Assembly: GCA_037013685.1 (NCBI GenBank)
Contig: CM072919.1
Location: forward strand, 51,392,116 to 51,456,115
Length of the DNA: 64,000 nucleotides
Direction of reading: 5' to 3'
Source: Acridotheres tristis
Lineage: Eukaryota > Chordata > Aves > Passeriformes > Sturnidae
In this document: positions 13,761-21,976 of the stretch, one piece after another
Numbering within the stretch: the first letter of the stretch is position 1
Layout: every line of letters begins with the position of its first letter
Position numbers and translations under genes: made by a program
Notes under the pieces: model-generated
What the model was told of the DNA's origin: nothing
The model's input: the letters and a program-made list of their open reading frames with translations, nothing else
Database searches by the model: none

Positions 13761-13963
13761 TCCCACTTCCCCGGAACCTCAGAAGGACTCTGTCTCGATC
13801 CTTTGCTCCTCCCCGGACGCGTGTACGGCCGTGAGGGTTCAGAGCCCTACCCACATTCCGGGTTCCCCTGAATCCTGGAAGTGGGCCACTCTCGGCGCTG
13901 GTCTCACCTTCAGGAGCTAGCTGGGCGAGTCGGTGCGGGGTGGAGAAGGCGGGCCGTGTCAGC

Positions 13964-13983
13964 TGACGCCCAAACGTTGGGCC
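13964..13983 (+). other. Primer binding site, tRNA-Lys-like (variant)
   Basis: Two bases after the 5' LTR comes TGACGCCCAAACGTTGGGCC. It resembles the primer site complementary to the tRNA-Lys (1,2) 3' end used by some betaretroviruses, with a G-to-A change at the third base and an added A and T. The 2-bp spacer and position are typical. Lysine use fits the 6-bp target duplication. The mismatches may be later mutations. Confidence 0.7.
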
Positions 13984-14173
13984 ATTCGACGGAGTGACCC
14001 CACGAAGAACTTCCAAGGATCCGAGGATCTGGAAGTCTTGGCCGTTAGCTACCCTGGTGACAGCAGGCTGATTTCGGCAGCATTCCCGGGGGTGAGGACA
14101 ACAACCTTCCAGCACCAGAAGGGCTGTCCTCAGGGGAGGAATCCTTGTCTGCAGCACCACGCTCGGGACCACG

Positions 14174-14184
14174 GGAGGGTAAGT
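14174..14184 (+). promoter_or_regulatory. Splice donor-like site in the retroviral leader
   Basis: GGAGG|GTAAGT is close to the ideal eukaryotic 5' splice site, with the GT at 14179-14180, upstream of the gag ATG. Retroviruses use a leader donor here to make subgenomic messages. The only partner-like site I see inside the element is the acceptor near 15605. Confidence 0.6.
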
Positions 14185-14381
14185 ATCCCCCAGGGACCCT
14201 AGGGGTGAAAGGGACTTACCGGGACTGGCCACCCCATGGTGAGGGCAAGGAGCATTGCCCCGGGAGGGGGCAATGGGCTCTAGCCCTAGGTGGTTCCCCG
14301 AGCCCTTATTTTTGGTTTTTTAAGTTGTCCTTTGCTGTAGGCAGGGGTGGATTTTGCTGTGCCGACCAGTAAGATCAGAGT

Positions 14382-15452
14382 ATGGGTGCTAAATTTTCGG
14401 TGCAGCAGAGAGAGGTTTACAACCAAGTTGTGGGCACCCTGGTGGGAGGGAAGAAAAATTTTTCTAAGGGAAGTTTAAAAAAGTTCATTAGATGGCTTAC
14501 TTTGCATTTTCCTGAAGTGTCCCCTCAAAGTGTAAAAACTGTCCCCTTTTGGGACGCGGTGGGCTTGAGGTTATCAGAGTTAGGGGCCCAGGGGGACTAC
14601 TCAGTTGGAAAATTCATTGTGTTGTTTTTTACAATTCGGTCTGTTCTAAAGGAGAATAAGGGAGTGGACAGTAAGCCAAAACAAACCTCCCCAGTTTACC
14701 CTGTCTCTCCTTTCCCTTTTCCAGACTCCTCAATCCCTATACCGGGCAATCTGCGTGGGGCAGCCCGGCAACGATCGCAGGCAAGCCTGGCCAGGGAAAC
14801 CAGTGACTGCTCGCCTGGCCCCCCGCAGGCTCCCCAGTTCCCTAGCCCTGGCAGCAAGGGCCCTGCTGCCAGGGATCCTTCCCTAAATCCCTCTGCCCTG
14901 AAACGTTTTTCCCCAGTTATTACCCCAGTTCCATCTCCGGTTTTCACCCCTATCCTTGCACCTGCTCCTACCCCGGGACCCACCCTTGCATCTTACCCTG
15001 AGCCACAAAATGGTGCCCCTATCCCTGGAGCACAAGAGGGCATCGACCATGTGGCGTGGTCGTCCCCTTGTGCTCCTCCTCCTGGCCCATCCCTTTCTTC
15101 TCCCTCGGATCCTCCCCTTGATCCTTATCCCAGTCCATTCCCATCCCCAGTTACCACCCTCTGTCCTTTCCCCATGTCAGAGCCTGCCCAATTATGTCAT
15201 TCAGCTCCGCCCCCAGCAGGCCCCTCCTGTTGTGATCCTGAAGGAGGGTCATCTCAGGAGGAACAAAAAAGAGCGGAGCTCAGTGCTGCCTCGTGTGAGG
15301 AGAAAAATGAGGCAGGCTTCCAGGGGGACTCAGGGGAGGACGTTTACTGGAGGCGACAGAGGATCCAAGAATGGGATCCACATCCCCCCTTGGGCTTGGC
15401 TCTGGCTGACAGCATACACAAGTCTCAGCCAGGGCCAATCCTAAGGATGTAA
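14382..15452 (+). CDS. gag: Retroviral gag fragment: matrix plus proline-rich region
   Basis: A 356-residue open frame, first after the leader. It begins M-G-A-K-F-S, which fits an N-myristoylation signal (Gly2, Ser6) for membrane targeting. Residues 1 to about 95 form a basic, mostly helical-looking matrix-like domain with conserved Trp and hydrophobic positions. From about residue 100 it is very rich in Pro and Ser. No capsid major homology region and no CCHC zinc knuckles are present, so it cannot build a normal particle alone. The TAA at 15450 is followed in the same frame by 38 more open codons before TAA at 15567, so the stop may be secondary. The matrix call rests on context and general resemblance, without a database match. 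Confidence 0.75.
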   Translation: MGAKFSVQQREVYNQVVGTLVGGKKNFSKGSLKKFIRWLTLHFPEVSPQSVKTVPFWDAVGLRLSELGAQGDYSVGKFIVLFFTIRSVLKENKGVDSKPKQTSPVYPVSPFPFPDSSIPIPGNLRGAARQRSQASLARETSDCSPGPPQAPQFPSPGSKGPAARDPSLNPSALKRFSPVITPVPSPVFTPILAPAPTPGPTLASYPEPQNGAPIPGAQEGIDHVAWSSPCAPPPGPSLSSPSDPPLDPYPSPFPSPVTTLCPFPMSEPAQLCHSAPPPAGPSCCDPEGGSSQEEQKRAELSAASCEEKNEAGFQGDSGEDVYWRRQRIQEWDPHPPLGLALADSIHKSQPGPILRM

Positions 15453-15569
15453 AGGTCGCCTCCTTGCGTCGTCGAAGACGCTCCTCCATTTGACATCAAC
15501 AGTCCTCAGCTGGCTCAGACACCCCCCTTTCAGAATCCTTTCCTAAACCCTTTTTCCCCAATTCCCTAA
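15453..15569 (+). pseudogene. In-frame continuation of gag after a stop
   Basis: After the TAA at 15450-15452 the gag frame stays open for 38 codons, with the same Pro/Phe-rich character, until TAA at 15567-15569. Further stops in this frame follow at 15579 and 15603. This suggests the original gag protein was longer and a nonsense change shortened it, though a natural end at 15450 is possible. Confidence 0.45.
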
Positions 15570-15588
15570 AGTGTTATGTGAATTATGT

Positions 15589-15605
15589 TGCCTCTTTTCT
15601 TTTAG
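15589..15605 (+). promoter_or_regulatory. Splice acceptor-like pyrimidine tract
   Basis: A pyrimidine-rich run ends in TTTTAG at 15605 and matches a 3' splice site well. A stop codon in the downstream frame overlaps the AG itself, so the frame that follows opens exactly at the putative exon start. Confidence 0.45.
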
Positions 15606-15845
15606 AAGGATAACCTCCCCTTTCCTTCAAAATACCCTAAGCGCCCCTGGGGTTCCCCCTGCAAACCCTTCCCCATCCCCATGACCTCCTCGGGATGCTC
15701 CCTGTACTTGGAGCACCCCGTGGAGGATGCAACCCTGTCTCCGGTGGACCCTAAGGATATCTGTGGGCAGCACAAAAGTCGTCTTCACCATCACCGACAT
15801 CAAGACACTCAGGCGAAGTCACCAGAAGCAAATCTGAAACACTAA
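15606..15845 (+). CDS. Possible retroviral 3' exon, 79 codons, unknown product
   Basis: The segment is open for 79 codons from the acceptor-like AG to TAA at 15843-15845, with no ATG at its start. It would be expressed only by splicing from the leader. The product would have a Pro/Lys-rich first part, three Cys, and a basic His/Arg-rich stretch near residues 59-69. I do not recognise it as envelope, protease or polymerase. Another frame is also open from about 15680 to 15835, so chance openness in GC-rich DNA is a real alternative. It may be a remnant of a deleted gene or a small accessory product. Confidence 0.3.
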   Translation, partial: KDNLPFPSKYPKRPWGSPCKPFPIPMTSSGCSLYLEHPVEDATLSPVDPKDICGQHKSRLHHHRHQDTQAKSPEANLKH

Positions 15846-15993
15846 AGGACTTTATCAGAATGGTTCACTTCTACATTTTGAACAGTTCTGTTAATTATGT
15901 TAGTTTTGTTTCCTATTTCCCCTACCATTTCAGTTTTCAAGATTACTTTCAAAGGTGTCTCCCCCACACTGGTACCATCAACTTAATCTTCTT

Positions 15994-16011
15994 AAAAAGA
16001 AAAAGGGGAGA
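15994..16011 (+). other. Polypurine tract
   Basis: An unbroken purine run ending in AAAAAGGGGAGA sits directly against the 3' LTR, where plus-strand priming is expected. It is intact, so this cis signal was functional at insertion. Confidence 0.85.
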
Positions 16012-16667
16012 CGTTATATTGCGTTATTTTATTGTTATTAGATGGTTTGTTCTATTGTTTGTACCCCCCCCCGTTATAATTCAGTTGCCCTAATTCCTGC
16101 CTTCCCTTGATCAATCAACCCAAGCCCCCACCCACCTTCCAGTATCTTCCCTGTCCCTCACTCTAGTCCCTGCCCCAGAGACTGTCAATCCCTCCTAGCC
16201 CCCCCATCCTTCTAGTATCTTCTGTATCAGTCATCCCCTTCTTAGCATATGATTTGATGTTACATGTATTTCCCCGCCTATGTTTCCCCCTATTCGTTGT
16301 ATGTATAATCAGCCCTGCCTTATGTTACACCCCAAACTGTAGCCATTGGTGCTGTATTGTACCCTCCCTTGGGGGAGGGCCCCTATTTAAGTTGCTGTAC
16401 ACCTGTGTTCCCTGCCTTCTGCGGTTCCCTTCCCCCGATCCCGGTTGTCCTCTCTCCCTCAATAAATCCCGCTTCCCCGGAACCTCAGAAGGACTCTGTC
16501 TCGATCCTTTGCTCCTCCCCGGACGCGTGTACGGCCGTGAGGGTTCAGAGCCCTACCCACATTCCAGGTTCCCCTGAATCCTGGAAGTGGGCCACTCTCG
16601 GCACTGGTCTCGCCTTCAGGAGCTAGCTGGGCGAGTCGGTGCGGGGTGGAGAAGGCGGGCTGCGTCA
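16012..16667 (+). repeat. 3' LTR of the ERVK-like provirus
   Basis: A 656-bp copy of the 5' LTR. It starts CGTTATATTG, where the terminal TG has mutated to CG, and ends GCGTCA. The TATTTAA box is at 16384-16390 and AATAAA at 16461-16466. It differs from the 5' LTR by about 18 substitutions, nearly all transitions, plus length changes in C-runs. Confidence 0.95.
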
Positions 16668-16673
16668 AGAAAC
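16668..16673 (+). repeat. Target site duplication, right copy (AGAAAC)
   Basis: Exact match to 13302-13307, marking the right boundary of the provirus. Confidence 0.93.
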
Positions 16674-17856
16674 AAAGTCAAAAAGAGGCAGGCAGCAAAA
16701 CAGCAATCTTGCCACAGTTTTAACAGTTTGTGTTTACATTTGCTACCACTTTTTCCAGCTACTTATCAGCAAGAACAGTGGGGAATTAATAAATCTATGT
16801 CTCCAGAAAATAGCAAACACACAACAGATTAATCCTGTAACACACCATCATTTCTCAGCTTTACAAATCAATAACTGGACAGCAGAACACAACAACCATG
16901 GAAAAAAAAAATAGCACCATAGCTGTAAAGTTCTAATCTACTTTTCTAGGAGTATATGTTAAGGTCTCCTAGTCAGATTTTTGAGGTAGATGTGCCTAGC
17001 CATGGTCTTAAATGCGCCTCCCAAGAGGAGGGTTTCAGAGCCAAAAAGCAGTTATGTATTTGAATAAAAATTAGAAAGATTAACTATGTGAGAGATAACA
17101 GGACATGGAAGAGTTCACTTTTCCAGTTCAGTCTCTTCATATTGTAGCAAGTTGTACACAATGCATGCATTTGTCCTACCTCTCTTATACCCTGACTAAC
17201 CGCTCTTGACACGTTTTGTTGTTTCTCCAGCTCTGTGTTTCAGTCACAGGCTTTTAATTCCTGGTGTAACTTTTTTCATTTCCTTTTGCCTGTTGCATCC
17301 AGTTCCCTCCCAAATATGCTATTTCTGAACAAATTAAATATTTTTTCATGGGAGGTCTCCCTCTTTTTTTACATGATGTTGTGTTACTAAAGGAAAAAAA
17401 ATAAAACCATAATTAATTAAGGCATTGTCAATCACAATAAAGCAAATCACAGAGGAAAGACATAAGCCTTAACAGTTTTAGGTAAAGCCTTTGCATTTTG
17501 GCCTCAGAGCTTTTGTTGGGTGTGCTGACATTATTGACTAGTGTATGGCACAAAGAATGGATTGTGCTTAGATTTGCTGCAGTCTGCAGCTTTGCCAGGA
17601 CTGCACATTTACATTGCCTCTTGACCAGAAATTAAATTTGGTCCAGTATCCAGTCCTCCGTGCAAATCATTCATGCATATAAAGTAACTGCTGAGGAACC
17701 TTGTATCCATGTTGCATCCATAATCCCTTTCCTGATTTCATTCTTCATTCCAGCAGGAGAGAAATAGTTTTGATTATAAGGTTTTCTTAGTTGTATGCCA
17801 CAATATATACATAAAGCAAAATTTCATCTAAAATTTTCCATTCCAAAATTCAGATT
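16674..17856. other. Host DNA between two LTR insertions
   Basis: About 1.2 kb of AT-rich sequence with no recognised gene or repeat. It is the original host DNA between the provirus and the solo LTR. Confidence 0.55.
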
Positions 17857-17862
17857 CTCTGG
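17857..17862 (+). repeat. Target site duplication of the solo LTR, left (CTCTGG)
   Basis: CTCTGG precedes the solo LTR and is repeated exactly at 18526-18531. The 6-bp length again indicates an ERVK-type integrase. Confidence 0.9.
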
Positions 17863-18525
17863 TGACGTTTCTTCCGCCCACTGCCCACCTCACCTGGGCT
17901 ACCGGCTAGCTCCAGGAAGCTGCGTCAGTGAGGGGCCCCTCCCCAGCACCTCTCTGGGAGCCGCAGAAGGGGTGTAGCAACAGCTACGCCTGGGCGAGTC
18001 GTCTGGGAGGGATAAAGAGTCGCAGGAGAGACCTTTCACGGTTCTGGGGGAAGGGATTTATTGAAGGAAAAGGTAACAAGTCCGAAGCTTGTGGGGAGGA
18101 ACCGCAAAAGGCACTTTGAAGGGGTCTACACAGGCTTAAGTACGGGGGAGGAGTAAGGGGAAGGCACAGAACTCTGGCCAATAATGGTTAATGGGGGGAG
18201 GTACAGAAAGTGGGGAAAGGGGTACATTGAACCAATAAGGTCTACCGAGGGTGGGGATACATACAGTATAACCAATCATGGATACAAGAGGGAATGCTTG
18301 ACATAGAAATTTCTAGAAGAAAGGGAGGGGCTACAAAGGATTGACATCCCGTGGGGCAGGGTTTAGGGTGAGGGACAGGGAAGGTTCCAGATAAAGGGGA
18401 GGGGTTTAGGATGACTGACTAGGACAAGGGTGGGAAAGGGAAAAACCATTGTGTACTTAACTTAGGGGAAAGAAACTGGGATGAACCATCAACACAGAAT
18501 TAACATTAAACAACATAACACAACA
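17863..18525 (-). mobile_element. Solo ERVK-like LTR, related to the provirus LTR
   Basis: A 663-bp element with TG...CA ends and a 6-bp target duplication. Read on the minus strand it begins TGTTGTGTTATG and ends ACGTCA. Its AATAAA lies at 18057-18062 (seen as TTTATT on +). Several blocks match the provirus LTR, including 'CCCTGTCCCTCA', 'CCTTCAATAAATCCC' and 'TGTCAATCC', but overall identity is well below that between the two proviral LTRs. It is therefore a sister subfamily. No internal sequence remains, as expected after LTR-LTR recombination. Confidence 0.9.
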
Positions 18526-18531
18526 CTCTGG
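18526..18531 (+). repeat. Target site duplication of the solo LTR, right (CTCTGG)
   Basis: Exact repeat of 17857-17862. Confidence 0.9.
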
Positions 18532-18639
18532 GACATAGGGAATAGGCTACAAAATCTCTCTGGTCATAAAAAAGGAGGGAATCAAGTCTTTTTATCACAG
18601 CCTTGCCTCTTTCCAGACTACTTGGACACCAGGAATCAG

Positions 18640-19729
18640 GATTGAAGAGGGTAAGGTTTTGGTAGTGGAGAGGCTACGAGAAGCTGACAAAAGTTTCCCC
18701 ATGTCTGATAGAGCCACTGCCAGATGGCACCAAGGTAGACACACTGACAACCAAGGCCAAGACGTCAGCCAAAGTGGCAGTGCCTGAGGATAACTCTTTT
18801 AAGAACAGGGTAAACCTGCTGTGCATAAGCACCTGGAATGGATGACTGAGAGTGTGTTGGAGAAATAGCTCTGCAGACACCAAAGTCAGTGCAGAAGGAC
18901 AGGTGGGAGGTACTCCATGTGCCAGAGCAGATTCCCCTGCAGCTCATGGTGAAGACCATGATGAGGTAGGTTGCCAGTCTTCTGCTGATGGAGGTCCATG
19001 GGGGAGCAGGTATCTGCCTGCAGCCTGTGGAGGACCCCACACCAGAAGGGGTAGATGTGACCAAAGAAGGCTGTGATCATGGAGATGCCTGTGCTGAAAC
19101 AAGATCCTATCAGGGGCTGTGGCCCTGTGAAGAGAAGGACCACTCTGGAGTGGGTTTCCTGGCAGAACTTGTGACCCTGTGGAGACTCACACAGGAACAG
19201 ATCATTCCTGAGAGACTGAACCCCATGGGATAGATGCATGCTGGAGCAAGTGATGAAAAATGGCAGCCTGTGGGGAGGGCTCATGCTGGAGGAGTTCATT
19301 GATGACTGTACCCTGTGGGAGGGACCTCATACTGGAGCAGAGGAACAGTGTGGTTAGGAAGGTACAATGGAGACAAATATGTGATGAACTGTATCCAGCT
19401 CCCATTCCTCATCCACCTGTGCTGCTGTGGGGAGAATATAGAGAATCTAAGAGTGAATTTGACCCTGTGACAAAATAAGGTGTGTGGAGAAGGTGTTTTA
19501 ACATCTTATTTTATTTCCCATTTTTCTACTATGATTTGATTGGTAATAAACTTAATTTATTTTCCCCAGATCAAGTCTGGTTTGCCCATGATTGTAATTG
19601 GTAATTTTTCTCCCTACTTATTCTGACCCTCAAACCTTTCATTGTGTTTTCCCTCCCCTGTCCATATGAGAAGGGGAGTGACAGGGTGACTTTGGTAAGC
19701 ACCTAGCATCCAGTCAAGATCAACCACCA
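18640..19729 (+). mobile_element. ERVL-like LTR, probably 5' truncated
   Basis: It matches a bird LTR type I recognise by its repeated 'TGCAGCCTGTGGAGGACCCC'-like units of roughly 50-70 bp (about 18940-19330). These are followed by a TTGGTAATAAACTTAATTT signal (AATAAA at 19545-19550) and a long U5 with 'GGGGAGTGACAGGGTGACTTTGGT'-like sequence ending near ACCACCA at 19729. The left boundary is not clear and no target duplication was found. It contains several frames of 65-137 codons on both strands, all within the repeats and not genes. The ERVL class is from recognition. Confidence 0.7.
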
Positions 19730-21976
19730 TGGGGTGACCAAAGAGATCACATTCATGCCCTGATATAGTAATGAACACAGTCTGAATTTTTTGGAAATCT
19801 AAAAAGAGAAAATGAGTCATTTTGCTGTGACAGTCCAACTAGATCAGCCCCATACCCCATCTGTCTGTAATCAAAACCCCACACTCAGAAATAAATTTAC
19901 CAAAACTCTCTGGTGAGTCACTCAAGTATTTGGATAAAGGTTTCCCAAATGCTTCTTTTGGAGGAGAAACAGATCTAAGGCATACACAGCTCCTCTGAGC
20001 TCTTATGGCACAGCTTCTCATCAAAATTTGATTATCAGCATTTGAATATCAGAATCTGATTTCCCGGCATAACACAGAAGATCACTTGCTCACTGTGAAA
20101 AGTGGTGAAGCAAGACACTTTTATCAAACTTTTTTTTTCTAGCAGATCTCAGAGAAAATTTTTAAGAACTTATGGTTGAGCACCCTGTGGAGGAAAACAG
20201 CTGCTGCTGAGGTGCAGTCTCTTAAGGGAACAAGAACATTCCAGCCATTCCAGCCAGCCAAGGACAGAAGTTCAGAGTGGGAAAAATGAGATATCTCAAG
20301 CAATTAATACATGTATCCCTTGAGCAGAACTAGTCTTTAATGACTACAAGTTGCTAAGATAATAGGTCTAGACAAAAAGAATCACAAAAAAGAAAACATT
20401 TACAAAAACCAGATGCATTGCAAAGATCTGCAATGTTACAGAAACACCAGTAGCACAGAAAAATTGTAGCGGCAAGTCAGCCTTTGGAAGCTTTGCTATT
20501 TGAGTAACTATTAATTGTGACTTGTTGCACGATGTATGTAATGATCTGTTTGCTATTACCTAATATAAAGCACTCATTTTTCCTTATGTTTCCTAAAAAA
20601 ATACGTATCACTTGCCAAGTATCTGCAATGAGTATTTATTAATTTTAATTACAGAAACATCATCTATTCAGGGAAAGAGGTGATCCATAAATATAAAGCT
20701 AAATATATTGCTGAGTATACAGGAAAGAAAATAGTATTTAATTACCATCAATTGCTATAAGTAATTGTAAAGGGCTGACTGCTACTGCTACAATTCTCAT
20801 GTAAAATAGAAAAATTTATGTGTTGCTGCTAAATAATTTAATTTATGAGAGTTACACTTTTGCACTCTACTTAGAAGAGAAGATCAAATATATGTAATCA
20901 TTCCATTATGCAGTGGAAGCTAGGTACTACGCACTATAGTACTATACCTCAAGGCTGCAAAGTCAGAATAAACAACACTGCAGCTAAAAATTATATAAAG
21001 CTTGAATATGTGCAGTTTCAAGAAGTATAGACTGATCCGTTTCACTAAATGTTTGAACACTGGAACTCGTTGTACAGAAAGTATTGTAAGATACTATTAG
21101 TTCTCACTTGTTCAACACCAGAAAGATAACAGCAAAAATAACAGCAGCAGGCTCTGAACATTTTACTTTTAGTACATAATTTCAGCTAGAACAACAAAAG
21201 TCGGTAAGTCTATAGAACTTTCTCCTGCTTTTTCTACTGGAGTTTGAAACAGGACAGGATCAACACTGTCAACAATGTTTCCATCTGCCGTGTTGCTAGA
21301 AATACTATGTAAACACCCAGGTGCCACTGATGTGAAAGGAAATGAGTAACAACCGTGAGATTTTATTCAATTACAAATGCAGCCAAAATCCTAGCAGTCA
21401 ATTATTTCATCAGACACCGTGTTACATTATTATGGAAAGGCTTGTATTTGTGTGTCCTCCCAGTCAATTTGCTTTTCATGTATACATTTTGTGATGGACA
21501 GGAGAAACAAGAGGGAAATGGTGAGATAAAGGGAAGATTGTTCCCAGTACTGTAAGGATTATGACACAAAAGATATCATCTGGAATAAAGAAGAGATTGA
21601 AAGACAGGAACGAGATGGAAAACAATGATGAAATGTAAGATACTTCTACCTCTATGTCATTGGTTCAAAGGTAGCCACAGGATCTGTGATTCCCGAAGGT
21701 AAAAGCAATGACTCACTTTTATTTACACCATGTCACGTTCTGGATTTTATGATTGTATCCCTATTGTGAATTTCAAACCTCCAAGGGTTGTAGAACTGTA
21801 GGTACCAAACTACTTTTCTTCTACAGAGAGTGTTTCTAAGCCACCATTGCAAACATCAATCCTATAATATACATGCACACACATTATAGTACATGATCTT
21901 TCAGATATTTTTTCTTATTTACATGATCTTTTAAAGATGCTCACAAAAGCTTTTTCTAGCTATATTTCTGTTGGGG
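19730..21976. other. AT-rich DNA between LTR elements
   Basis: About 2.2 kb with no gene seen. The 20160-20280 part has a somewhat LTR-like GC-richer composition but no ends can be assigned. The rest looks like unique host DNA. Confidence 0.5.

Larger units (their letters stand above)
13308..13961 (+). repeat. 5' LTR of the ERVK-like provirus
   Basis: The LTR is 654 bp, starts TGTTGTATTG and ends GTGTCA, giving the usual TG...CA ends. It contains a TATTTAA box at 13678-13684 and an AATAAA signal at 13755-13760, so U3, R and U5 are all present. The pyrimidine-rich U3 and C-rich runs are shared with the 3' copy. The short frames inside it are non-coding. Confidence 0.95.
13308..16667 (+). mobile_element. 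ERVK-like provirus, internally deleted
   Basis: A two-LTR endogenous retrovirus of 3.36 kb flanked by an exact 6-bp duplication. In order it has the 5' LTR, a tRNA-Lys-like primer site, a leader with splice donor, a matrix-only gag frame, a second open segment, a polypurine tract and the 3' LTR. The internal part is about 2.05 kb, compared with roughly 7 kb or more in a complete betaretrovirus. I see no capsid homology region, zinc knuckle, protease, RT, integrase or envelope. The LTRs differ at about 18 substitutions plus a few C-run indels over about 654 bp (2.8%, counted by eye). It is probably a non-autonomous family member, or else a single-copy deletion. Confidence 0.92.

Noticed and set aside
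13753..14232. 159-codon minus-strand frame across the 5' LTR and leader
   Set aside because: It is antisense to the LTR and leader, and a similar frame recurs in the 3' LTR because the LTRs are copies.
14956..15444. 162-codon frame overlapping gag in another phase
   Set aside because: A shadow frame of the proline-rich gag region; low-complexity C-rich DNA leaves several phases open.
18886..19299. 137-codon minus-strand frame
   Set aside because: It sits in internally repetitive LTR sequence.
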